Source: an uncultured Chthoniobacterales bacterium (GTDB lineage Bacteria; Verrucomicrobiota; Verrucomicrobiia; Chthoniobacterales; CAKUMP01). From it: a DNA stretch of 9,937 nt. The notes under the pieces are model-generated. The model had not been told where the DNA came from. It did no database searches and worked only from the letters and a program-made list of their open reading frames with translations. A program made the translations under genes and the position numbers. Below, piece after piece: positions 1 through 5,509 of this stretch. Positions within the stretch are counted from its first letter, which is position 1; each line of letters begins with the position of its first letter. The DNA is taken from assembly GCA_934667795.1 (NCBI GenBank), contig CAKUMP010000070.1:1-9937 (forward strand). Reading direction: 5' to 3'.

Positions 1-1281
1 ATCAATTTAATGCAAAATATTACAAGTGCCGGGCAATTGAGCATGGATGCTCCCAATGTGCGATTAAACCTGCATGGAGATAATACATTTGGGACCATCA
101 TGTTTGTAAGTGGGGAGATTGTTGTCTATCATCAGAATGCTCTGGGGTTGACGCAACTGCAGAGTAATGCTGGAACGGGGGCCACTATTTCCTTAGCCAG
201 TGATTTAAATTTTGGGGGAGGCAGCACGGCTACTTTTTTGCGGAGTAATATAAGTTTCAGGATTCGGGAAGAGGTAGCCGGGAATACGGATCGTGTGGTG
301 AATTTCCAGACTCGTGTTGCTGCGGCTACAACAGGAACTGGTGGTCCAGATGCGCAGCTAAGGGTTGTGGAGAATATTAACAGTACTGGACGCGTTATCC
401 TGAATTTTATGAATAATACCGGATCAAATGCACAGAATCTGGCCGTAGATTTAGGCAGTAATGGTATTTTACGATTTTCCAATACAGGAAATGCGAGACT
501 AGGACGCACAAATCATAATAATTCGGGAACGGCCATTATTTCAGGCAGTGGAGATGTGGAATTTACGGGTGGAGGAACCACGACCATTGAATCTGCCAAT
601 GTCTATACAGGTACAACGACGCTCACGAATAATAGTAAAATTATTTTAAGCTCCGTAAGCTTAACTGCGCCTGAAGAGCAAACGTATCATGGTTCCTTGT
701 CCGGAACTTCTGCGATTCATTTAACAACTGTTGGTACCAGTTTGAGTATTGCCGGTTTAACCTTGCCAAGTTATACCCTGGAAGAACATCAGACATTAAC
801 CGGAATCGGATCGGTAATCGCAAGTACTTCAACCGCGCAAACTTTTATCGTGGATGGAACCCTGTCACCGGGCAATGAGGATGCCAATACGCTGGTGTTT
901 AATCTTGGTTCCAATGGGATACTGCAACTGGGAGAAAGTTCTCAATTTGTTTTTGAACTGGGAAGCGTCAGTGACCTGGTAAATGTGACTTCCGGCGCAT
1001 TGGATATTGGAAACGGGACATTGGCATTCAGTCAATTTGATTTTCAGGAAAGTGAAGGGTTTGCGTTAGGAGAGTACATTTTATTTTCTACGGGAAAGAC
1101 TATCCTTGGCAGCCTTTCTGCGAATGTGAGTGGAGTACTGGGGAATGGACATATGGGGACATTACGGATAGATGGAAATAACCTGCTTGTGGAGGTTGGG
1201 GTTATTCCGGAACCAGGTGTTTGGGTTCTCCTGTTTTTTGGACTATGTGTGCCGTTTTTTCATCGACGCACTGCTTGCTAA
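1..1281 (+). CDS. PATR-repeat PEP-CTERM exported protein (5' end missing)
   Basis: Frame 1 is open from the first base, so the gene starts upstream of the window; the ATG at 10 is internal. The visible 426 residues are rich in G, S, T and N and show the alternating pattern of beta-helix proteins. A PATR-like unit is seen around residues 180-215 (GSGDVEFTGGGTTTIESANV then YTGTTTL). It is followed by the LTGIGSV...VDGTLSPGN stretch that usually precedes the end of these proteins. The C-terminus is a PEP-CTERM sorting signal: VIPEPG, a hydrophobic helix (VWVLLFFGLCVPFF), then basic HRR and the end. In this family the signal directs export and processing by an exosortase in bacteria that make exopolysaccharide. 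The likely location is therefore the cell envelope or outside. The specific role is unknown. The gene converges on the LysE-type gene, with only 13 bases between the two stop codons. Confidence 0.9.
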   Translation: MNLMQNITSAGQLSMDAPNVRLNLHGDNTFGTIMFVSGEIVVYHQNALGLTQLQSNAGTGATISLASDLNFGGGSTATFLRSNISFRIREEVAGNTDRVVNFQTRVAAATTGTGGPDAQLRVVENINSTGRVILNFMNNTGSNAQNLAVDLGSNGILRFSNTGNARLGRTNHNNSGTAIISGSGDVEFTGGGTTTIESANVYTGTTTLTNNSKIILSSVSLTAPEEQTYHGSLSGTSAIHLTTVGTSLSIAGLTLPSYTLEEHQTLTGIGSVIASTSTAQTFIVDGTLSPGNEDANTLVFNLGSNGILQLGESSQFVFELGSVSDLVNVTSGALDIGNGTLAFSQFDFQESEGFALGEYILFSTGKTILGSLSANVSGVLGNGHMGTLRIDGNNLLVEVGVIPEPGVWVLLFFGLCVPFFHRRTAC

Positions 1282-1289
1282 AACTTCCT

Positions 1290-1313
1290 GTTGATCAGCT
1301 TTTCAAGATCAAC
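1290..1313. other. Stem-loop at the convergent gene ends
   Basis: GTTGATC at 1290-1296 and GATCAAC at 1307-1313 are perfect reverse complements around a 10-base loop. The stem lies directly after the stop of the PATR gene and over the stop codon of the LysE-type gene. It could help end transcription from both sides, but no T-run follows in either direction, so this is a weak terminator candidate. Confidence 0.25.
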
Positions 1314-1912
1314 CAGCCACCAGCACCCATCATCAGAATACCTGCGATTTTTTTTGAATATCCGGAAATGCGCCTGGATGGCATACGCATGACAAGAGAC
1401 CGTGCTGTCATAGCATAGCAGCACTTTACTCCTCCAACTGTAAAAACCGTCACAAATATAATCGTGAAGAAATCGAATACAGAAAGATGATTTAAATCCA
1501 CAAGAACGGGCAATAGACTGGCATAAAAGAAAATAGCTTTTACATCACCTAATGTGAGTAACAGCCCTGCAGTAAAACTTGCAAGCAATGAGGAGGGACG
1601 ATCATCATTTAGAGGAAGGAAATTTTCTTTATTGGAGCGCACTAATTTTATGCCAAGCCAGATTAAATAGATTCCGGCAAGATATTTCAATAGGACAAAA
1701 AGAGAACTCAAAGTGACTGCTAAAGTACTCATTCCTAACACCGCAATGACTACAAAAATCAAGTCGCCTGAAATAATTCCAATAGAAGCTGCAATACCAT
1801 TTCGTACCCCGAGGCTGGCGGATCGTGCCACAACGAGGGCAACGCTTGCACTCGGGATTGCAGCAAGTACCAGCATGATCATAAAAAAACTGAATATGCT
1901 CAGGAGGTTCAT
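1295..1912 (-). CDS. LysE/RhtB family exporter
   Basis: A 205-residue inner-membrane protein of the usual length for the LysE/RhtB translocator family, which exports amino acids or related small metabolites. About six hydrophobic segments are visible, near residues 5-27, 41-63, 70-90, 112-135, 148-170 and 185-203. The N-terminal family pattern is present: a first helix, then ALVVARSASLGVRNGIAAS, then GDLIFVVIAVLG. It is followed by the LKYLAGIYLIWLGIKL helix, which is highly typical. A second half with LLLTLGDVKAIFFYASLLP matches the usual NPKA.LFF region, here with GDVKA in its place. The substrate cannot be told from sequence. The ATG has no clear Shine-Dalgarno sequence. The gene lies just downstream of the decayed VOC gene, and the out-of-frame reading of that gene ends in an ATGA overlap with this start. 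Confidence 0.88.
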   Translation of the reverse strand: MNLLSIFSFFMIMLVLAAIPSASVALVVARSASLGVRNGIAASIGIISGDLIFVVIAVLGMSTLAVTLSSLFVLLKYLAGIYLIWLGIKLVRSNKENFLPLNDDRPSSLLASFTAGLLLTLGDVKAIFFYASLLPVLVDLNHLSVFDFFTIIFVTVFTVGGVKCCYAMTARSLVMRMPSRRISGYSKKIAGILMMGAGGWLILKS

Positions 1913-1921
1913 TTTGTGTCT

Positions 1922-2085
1922 TTATAAATCAGCAAAATCGGGATTCCAGATTTCCCATAAATGACCATCGGGATCTTGATTCCGATAATCCCTTTACTTG
2001 GTAACCCTAATCCATTTTTGTAAAAGGCAAAGGCCCTTTCAAGATCATCTACCCCCAAAGTAATAACTGTAATATGTGGGTTCAT
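1922..2085 (-). pseudogene. VOC/glyoxalase-fold protein, internally deleted and frameshifted
   Basis: From the ATG at 2085 the reading is MNPHITVITLGVDDLERAFA then FYKNGLGLPSKGIIG. This is the standard N-terminus of a single-domain VOC (glyoxalase/bleomycin-resistance) protein of about 125-140 residues. The same frame then runs out of homology and stops at 1909. The shifted frame downstream reads DYRNQDPDGHLWEIWNPDF and ends at TAA (1922-1924). That is the classic VOC C-terminus (QDPDGHLWE, with the conserved metal-ligand-type Glu). The two ends meet near GGGATTATCGG at about 1985-1995, so roughly 80-90 middle residues are missing and the frame is broken. Members bind a metal and act on varied small molecules; this copy should be inactive. 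A longer in-frame start at 2163 would translate a hairpin repeat and is not credible. Confidence 0.85.
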
Positions 2086-2125
2086 GATTTTATTTTTATT
2101 CAGGAACTTTGAGGAACTTAAACTT

Positions 2126-2152
2126 GCCGACGGAGACGTCGCGAACCCAGGA
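2126..2152 (+). repeat. Degenerate GCCGAC hairpin repeat, copy 1
   Basis: GCCGACG-GAGA-CGTCGCG followed by AACCCAGG matches the better copies at 3098, 3135 and 3411. The outer two pairs are lost, leaving a 5-bp stem (CGACG/CGTCG), but the loop keeps the GNRA form (GAGA). It lies between the OrfA gene and the VOC pseudogene. Confidence 0.7.
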
Positions 2153-2169
2153 GGATTTGTCACCTCCTC
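2149..2169 (-). other. Small stem-loop directly after the OrfA stop
   Basis: AGGAGG (2149-2154) and CCTCCT (2164-2169) are reverse complements around an 8-base loop, beginning at the base next to the transposase stop codon. There is no T-run after it on the minus strand. It may be a weak terminator or chance. Confidence 0.25.
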
Positions 2170-2502
2170 TTAAATCTTATTTTTCGGTGGATCCTTTTGC
2201 AACATGCTGTTGGCTATTTTTAATATTTCGCACTGGCGCTGCAGAGATGCCTTTTCTTTTTTAAGCTCATGCAATTGTTTAGCCAACTCCACAGGGGACA
2301 TTTCGTTGAAATCTTTTGAATTTATAGAAGCACCCTCTGTTTTATAGGTCTTGATTTTTGGATGGTGAAGCCAGCGGCGTAATGTTTTAGCAGAAATTCC
2401 CAGTTCGGTGGCTACGTGCTTGATTGGCCGACCACTGCTCAGCAGCAATTCGAGTGCTTGCTCCTGAAAGTCATCGTCATAAATTTTACGTTTTTTAGAC
2501 AT
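2170..2502 (-). CDS. IS3-type transposase OrfA (orphan)
   Basis: A 110-residue protein of the IS3/IS911 OrfA type. Residues 1-50 carry the HTH_Tnp_1 helix-turn-helix: KIYDDDFQEQALELLLSSGR, then IKHVATELGISAKTLRRW. Residues 70-105 form a leucine-rich coiled coil (ELAKQLHELKKEKASLQRQC then EILKIANSML), used by OrfA for dimerisation. I chose the ATG at 2502 because MSKKRKIYDDDF is the usual family start; an in-frame ATG at 2526 would add eight residues. In intact IS elements orfA is followed by orfB, which carries the DDE integrase core, often joined by -1 frameshifting. Here orfA is followed at once by a stem-loop, a hairpin repeat and the VOC pseudogene, with no OrfB sequence in any frame. It is therefore an IS remnant or a captured DNA-binding protein. 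No terminal inverted repeats or target duplication were recognised. Confidence 0.85.
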   Translation of the reverse strand: MSKKRKIYDDDFQEQALELLLSSGRPIKHVATELGISAKTLRRWLHHPKIKTYKTEGASINSKDFNEMSPVELAKQLHELKKEKASLQRQCEILKIANSMLQKDPPKNKI

Positions 2503-2559
2503 AGCGATAAATCTTTCTTGCATCATTATGGCGATTTGTCCAGCAACTTAAAAGAATGC

Positions 2560-2578
2560 AGATGTCTGGGCGACATCT
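2560..2578. other. Stem-loop upstream of the OrfA gene
   Basis: AGATGTC (2560-2566) and GACATCT (2572-2578) form a perfect 7-bp stem with loop TGGGC. It lies 58 bases upstream of the OrfA start. It could be an operator or part of a former IS end. No function can be assigned. Confidence 0.35.
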
Positions 2579-2655
2579 CGCGCAGGTCAGGAAATGCTGC
2601 GTAAAATGTCATTGCTGTCCAAAATAAAAATAAATTGAACAAGGAATCTCGAATA

Positions 2656-2745
2656 GACGGACATTTAAGGGCTGTGTAGAGCAGATTTCATTTTCATACC
2701 CCCCTTAGTTCAAAACAGAAAGGGATCCGCAGATTAACGCAGATT
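2656..2745 (+). repeat. Dispersed repeat module D, copy 1
   Basis: This 90-base stretch matches 5304-5392 with only a few substitutions and one indel. Shared words include TTTAAGGGCTGT, AGAGCAGATTTCATTTTCAT, TAGTTCAAAACAG and GGATCCGCAGATTAAC. It is not coding: both copies lie in gene-free DNA. In this copy it leads into an inverted E module; in the second copy it leads into a direct E module. Confidence 0.85.
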
Positions 2746-2764
2746 TTTTAAGAAGAATAAGAGG

Positions 2765-2920
2765 AAGAAACTTTGTTTTCATGGATTAAATTTACGTGTA
2801 TTTGGGTTGAGTTTGGACAAAGGTTCCTGGATCTTTGCTTTATAAATCAATGTTTATTTACGAAGAATTTAAAAGAATAATCTGTGTTAATCTGCGTTAA
2901 TCTGCGGATAAAAAACAGGA
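2765..2920 (-). repeat. Dispersed repeat module E, inverted copy
   Basis: Read on the minus strand, this begins TCCTGTTTTTTATCCGCAGA, continues with the AACGCAGATTAACACAGATT run, and later has GTCCAAACTCAACCCAAATA. Bases 2873-2920 are an exact 48-base reverse complement of 7139-7186; the rest is a diverged match to 7187-7290 and 5393-5505. The AATCTGCG-type words are common intergenic repeats in environmental bacteria. No protein is encoded. Confidence 0.75.
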
Positions 2921-2996
2921 TAATTGATCCATAAATAAACGCTGATTTTTAAGTGTTTTGGACAAGAGTGATAAAATGTCATTGGACTTTTATAAG

Positions 2997-3040
2997 CCGC
3001 GGAAGCACGCGGAAATTTAATGATAAAAATCCTTCCGCGG
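2997..3040. repeat. 9-bp inverted repeat around a 26-base loop
   Basis: CCGCGGAAG (2997-3005) and CTTCCGCGG (3032-3040) are perfect reverse complements. The right arm belongs to the TTCCGCG.TTTTCTGCG module that is also found before copies B and C. The left arm resembles AGCCGCGGAAATTTAATGA near 5282-5300. Confidence 0.5.
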
Positions 3041-3097
3041 TTTTCTGCGAGTTCAGCGGCTAATCCAGAAGTTCTTCGTGTAAGACCGATCCTTTTA

Positions 3098-3115
3098 GCC
3101 GACGGGGACGTCGGC
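3098..3115 (+). repeat. GCCGAC hairpin repeat, copy 2 (perfect)
   Basis: GCCGACG-GGGA-CGTCGGC: a perfect 7-bp stem with a GGGA (GNRA-type) tetraloop, followed by GTGCCCGG. It is 19 bases away from copy 3 in the same orientation. Together the two replace the TTTCACGCCAAGCACGC segment found at this point in copies B and C of the long repeat. Confidence 0.85.
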
Positions 3116-3134
3116 GTGCCCGGCAAAAAGACCT

Positions 3135-3152
3135 GCCGACGGGGACGTCGGC
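3135..3152 (+). repeat. GCCGAC hairpin repeat, copy 3 (perfect)
   Basis: Identical stem-loop to copy 2, extended on the right by GCTCCCAGG, a tail shared with copy 4 and partly with copy 1. It directly precedes long repeat A (TTTTAACCACGAATGG). Confidence 0.85.
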
Positions 3153-3162
3153 GCTCCCAGGG

Positions 3163-3368
3163 GTTTTAACCACGAATGGACACGAATGGACACAAAGGAT
3201 TATTGTTAGTTTTTATGGATGATGAAGAGGATGTGTTTTGGGAAGAGATTCACGCGAAGAAAATTTATAAAAATCCAGATCTTCTTCGTGGCTTGGGAGC
3301 TTCGTGTGAGATAATTCTTCCAGCGTGTCCCACCCCATCTTTCTCCGCGTAACCCATTTAAAAAATCC
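3163..3368 (+). repeat. Long dispersed repeat, copy A (truncated)
   Basis: Starts TTTTAACCACGAATGGACAC, including a short tandem of CACGAATGGA units, and aligns with B from 5719 and C from 6777. Shared blocks include TTTTTATGGATGATGAAGA, GTGTTTTGGG, TATAAAAAT and TTCGTGTGAGATA. The match ends near 3368. The right arm found in B and C (CTCACACGAAGGCACGAAGA) is missing. In its place is GCGGCCTTGGCGTGCTTTGC, the reverse complement of a segment that precedes the TTTTAACC block in B. Copy A is therefore rearranged. Confidence 0.85.
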
Positions 3369-3410
3369 GTTGCGGCCTTGGCGTGCTTTGCGTGAAATAG
3401 ATCCCCTTTA

Positions 3411-3428
3411 GCCGAGGGGGACGTCGGC
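3411..3428 (+). repeat. GCCGAC hairpin repeat, copy 4
   Basis: GCCGAGG-GGGA-CGTCGGC has one mismatched pair in the 7-bp stem and the same GGGA loop and GCTCCCAG tail. It ends 31 bases beyond the pxpC stop codon and might act as a 3' stem-loop for that transcript, although no T-run follows. Confidence 0.8.
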
Positions 3429-3459
3429 GCTCCCAGCGGATTCCTAACGATAGGAGAGG

Positions 3460-4422
3460 CTAAATATGGGCAAGAGCGGTTTCGATGAAGGTGAGCGTTT
3501 TTAAGATTTGAGCGGTTTGTGCTTCGGCTTCTTTGGGATCGATGAGAGAGAACTGGAAACAGGTCAGGACCGGGAGTTGGAAGAGGGCGGGGAGCCAGAA
3601 GCGCGGGACGTAACCGAGGAGGGGATAACCGCCTGTGGTTTGCGCATGGCTTCCAAGAACAATAAGATTTCCATTCGGAAGAATCTGGACTGCCCCTGGA
3701 AGCACCCCGAAGGAATGACGCAGGGGCGATTCAAATGGAATGGGATGCTCTCGCTGCAGTCGAATCCCGGTTCGATTCATTTCTGCCGTAATCAGGATTT
3801 TATCCTCCAGACACTGCGCCAGATAATCCGAAGAAATATCCTCCGAATGAGAGTTTTTTAATAAAGGAATGGTCGGCGTCGCAGGAAAAACTTCGCGTTC
3901 GAAATTGAGTTTCCAGGAAGTAGAAGAAAAGGGTTTTTGAGATTGAGGCTCCAGCATTCCGCCATCATTCCATAATGGTTTTTGCGGGAAGCTTTTTAGT
4001 CCTAACTGACATGCACATTTGAGCGGCGTGAAATCACCGGTATTATTTAAATGCTCCGGGGGAGAGATTCCGCCTCCAACAGCAATATAGGTCCAGTTCC
4101 CACGAAGAGGATGAGAAAAATATAACTTGGTATTTGCCTGAACTTGCACCGGTTTTGACATCGGGACGGGGAATCCGGCAATTTCGGGGGAAAAGTTTGC
4201 GCCAGTAATGGCGATCGTGCAATCCTGTTTGAACCTCAACATGGGAGCAGGGAAACCCGATTCCAGTACCATCGCATCCTGTGAATTGTGACACAGCAGG
4301 TTCGCAAGCCGATAAGACCATTCATCGACCGCCCCGCCCGCAACTCCGCCATAGGCCAGGCGTCTGAAATCTGGGGTCGTGCAACAAAGCGTCTGGAGAC
4401 CCGGATGCAATACTTCTATCAC
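3460..4422 (-). CDS. pxpC: 5-oxoprolinase subunit C family protein (KipA-like)
   Basis: A 320-residue protein of the PxpC/KipA (carboxyltransferase-type) family, of normal length. With PxpA and PxpB the family forms an ATP-dependent 5-oxoprolinase in the cytoplasm that turns 5-oxoproline into glutamate. Visible family blocks, in order: IEVLHPGLQT at the N-terminus, GGVAGGAVDEW..RLANLLC (residues 25-45), AMVLESGFPAPMLRF and IAITGANF (50-78), YIAVGGGI (113-120), NRTGIRLQ (residues 216-223), GVLPGAVQILPNGN, then QTTGGYPLLGYVPR..LPALFQL near the C-terminus. The usual TTVQD.GR near the start is changed to TLCCTTPDFRR. The start is GTG at 4422, chosen because IEVLHPGL is the family start and a GGGGGG stretch lies four bases upstream. 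The pxpB stop is 92 bases upstream, wider than usual. No pxpA is present in the window, so the substrate remains uncertain. Confidence 0.88.
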   Translation of the reverse strand: MIEVLHPGLQTLCCTTPDFRRLAYGGVAGGAVDEWSYRLANLLCHNSQDAMVLESGFPAPMLRFKQDCTIAITGANFSPEIAGFPVPMSKPVQVQANTKLYFSHPLRGNWTYIAVGGGISPPEHLNNTGDFTPLKCACQLGLKSFPQKPLWNDGGMLEPQSQKPFSSTSWKLNFEREVFPATPTIPLLKNSHSEDISSDYLAQCLEDKILITAEMNRTGIRLQREHPIPFESPLRHSFGVLPGAVQILPNGNLIVLGSHAQTTGGYPLLGYVPRFWLPALFQLPVLTCFQFSLIDPKEAEAQTAQILKTLTFIETALAHI

Positions 4423-4466
4423 ATTTCCCCCCTGGCTTCCTGCTGTAGGATTCTTGCGGTCATCAT
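4419..4466 (-). CDS. Possible 15-residue leader ORF overlapping the pxpC start
   Basis: In the pxpB-pxpC gap, ATGATGACC at 4466 opens a frame reading MMTARILQQEARGEM, which stops at TGA (4421-4419). This stop overlaps the GTG start of pxpC. Such an overlap could couple translation of pxpC to the leader. A reading frame this short may also be chance, and no homologue is recognised. Confidence 0.2.
   Translation of the reverse strand: MMTARILQQEARGEM
4427..4433 (-). promoter_or_regulatory. Ribosome binding site of pxpC (supports a GTG start)
   Basis: On the minus strand AGGGGGG is followed by AAAT and then GTG at 4422. This purine-rich run at a four-base distance supports GTG over any ATG. 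The only ATG nearby (4424) is followed immediately by TGA. Confidence 0.5.
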
Positions 4467-4514
4467 TTTAATAACGATATATTATATTAGCATAGCATGG
4501 GTTTTTTGGCTTGT

Positions 4515-5186
4515 CTAACCGGGGATAAACTGGACCTGATCACCGGGAGAGAAGAGACATTTTTCTGATTTTTCCTGCACTAAAGAAACCTGTACTTTTC
4601 CGATCAGATGCCAGCCACCGGGTAATGCTCTGGGATAAATCCCGGTATAAGTTCCGGCAATCGCAAGGGTACCCGGTGGGACTTGTTTCAAAGGAATGGA
4701 TTTTCGTGCGATTTGCAATGCCCGGGGAAGGGGGCCCATATAAGGAAATCCGAATGAAAATCCCATAAAAAAAACCTGATATAATTGCGAGGCGTGTAGT
4801 TTTACAAACTCTTTAGGGGGGATTTTCAATTGCCTGGCAATGGTGTCCAGATCGGGTCCCTCACTTCCGCCATAATTCACAGGAATCTGATGTGTGACTG
4901 CCACCGGCAGGGGGGCATGTTGGGCGTGTGTCCAGTTTTTTTGCAATTGATCCGCGAGCGATTGCAGATCAGGAACTGGCGAATTCAAATTGGAAACCAG
5001 TAAAAGTGAGGTCGCTGCAGGCGCAACGGCAGCAATCCCTTCAGGCAGGTTTTGCGATAAAAATGACCAGATATGGAGGATATCTTTATTAAGCGCAGGA
5101 GAGAAAATTTCTTCTCGTGGGTGAAGGGAAAATCCACGATCGCCCAGCTTTTCCAATACCCACTCATTAGAAACAACAACTTTCAT
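4515..5186 (-). CDS. pxpB: 5-oxoprolinase subunit B family protein (KipI-like)
   Basis: A 223-residue protein of the PxpB/KipI (cyclophilin-like, carboxyltransferase subunit 1) family, of normal length. All C-terminal hallmark blocks are there: IPVNYGGSEGPDLDTIARQL (residues 101-120), LHASQLYQVFFMGFSFGFPY (residues 130-149, matching H...Y.v...GF.PGF.Y), PRALQIARKSIPLKQVPPGT, IAGTYTGIYPRALPGGWHLI, and a final FSPGDQVQFIPG. The N-terminal 90 residues are more variable, as usual. It acts with PxpC in the cytoplasm, in ATP-dependent ring opening of 5-oxoproline when PxpA is also made. In some Bacilli the homologue KipI inhibits a sporulation kinase, but that role is unlikely here. It is the first gene of the operon, with a TATAAT box only nine bases before the ATG. 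Confidence 0.92.
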   Translation of the reverse strand: MKVVVSNEWVLEKLGDRGFSLHPREEIFSPALNKDILHIWSFLSQNLPEGIAAVAPAATSLLLVSNLNSPVPDLQSLADQLQKNWTHAQHAPLPVAVTHQIPVNYGGSEGPDLDTIARQLKIPPKEFVKLHASQLYQVFFMGFSFGFPYMGPLPRALQIARKSIPLKQVPPGTLAIAGTYTGIYPRALPGGWHLIGKVQVSLVQEKSEKCLFSPGDQVQFIPG

Positions 5187-5194
5187 GAGTGAAT

Positions 5195-5224
5195 ATTATA
5201 AGAAAATTTCCGGATGTGAGTAAA
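5195..5224 (-). promoter_or_regulatory. Possible sigma70-type promoter of pxpBC
   Basis: On the minus strand TTTACT (5224-5219, 4 of 6 matches to TTGACA) is separated by 18 bases from a perfect TATAAT (5200-5195). The pxpB ATG begins at 5186, so transcription would start within a few bases of the start codon, giving a nearly leaderless mRNA. This fits the lack of a Shine-Dalgarno sequence. Confidence 0.4.
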
Positions 5225-5303
5225 GCGAGGGTTTAGAACCACGCTTTTTTGTTTCACGCGAAGATCACAAATGGTTTTTAAAGCCGCGGAAATTTAATGA
5301 ATT

Positions 5304-5392
5304 GACGGATATTTAAGGGCTGTTTAGAGCAGATTTCATTTTCATACTCCCCTAGTTCAAAACAGGAAAGGATCCGCAGATTAACACAGATT
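5304..5392 (+). repeat. Dispersed repeat module D, copy 2
   Basis: Matches 2656-2745 almost base for base (GACGG.. TTTAAGGGCTGT.. AGAGCAGATTTCATTTTCAT.. GGATCCGCAGATTAAC). It continues without a break into a direct E module and then into long repeat B, so D-E-B forms one block in gene-free DNA. Confidence 0.85.
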
Positions 5393-5505
5393 ATTCTTTA
5401 AATTTTTATAACTTATTACTGTGTCAAAACACAATCCAAATAGACACAAACTGAAACCATAAAACAAACACCCTTTAACGTCTTGCTCGAAAGGTGTTCC
5501 ACTCC
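5388..5505 (+). repeat. Dispersed repeat module E, direct copy 1
   Basis: TTATTCTT, then CTTATTACTGTGTCAAAACA, AATCCAAATAGAC, and TCGAAAG near the end. These align with TTATTCTT, TTTATTACCGTGTCCAAATC, AACTTAAATAG and TCGAAAG at 7179-7280, and with the inverted copy at 2765-2920. Divergence is much higher than between B and C, so this is an older copy. Non-coding. Confidence 0.65.
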
Positions 5506-5509
5506 TATC

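Noticed and set aside
132..832. Minus-strand frames within the PEP-CTERM gene
   Set aside because: Antisense shadows; the plus-strand frame has a clear PATR/PEP-CTERM protein.
2086..2163. 26-residue N-terminal extension of the VOC frame starting at 2163
   Set aside because: It is a read-through of the degenerate GCCGAC hairpin; the family start is MNPHITV at 2085.
2887..3126. 79-residue minus-strand frame
   Set aside because: It translates E-module, B-type and GCCGAC repeats; no protein character.
3163..3200. Tandem CACGAATGGA units as a possible CRISPR or iteron array
   Set aside because: Only two or three 10-11 base units with no spacers; part of a dispersed repeat seen three times in the window.
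4043..4321. 92-residue minus-strand frame inside pxpC
   Set aside because: Out-of-frame shadow of pxpC, whose own frame carries the family motifs throughout.
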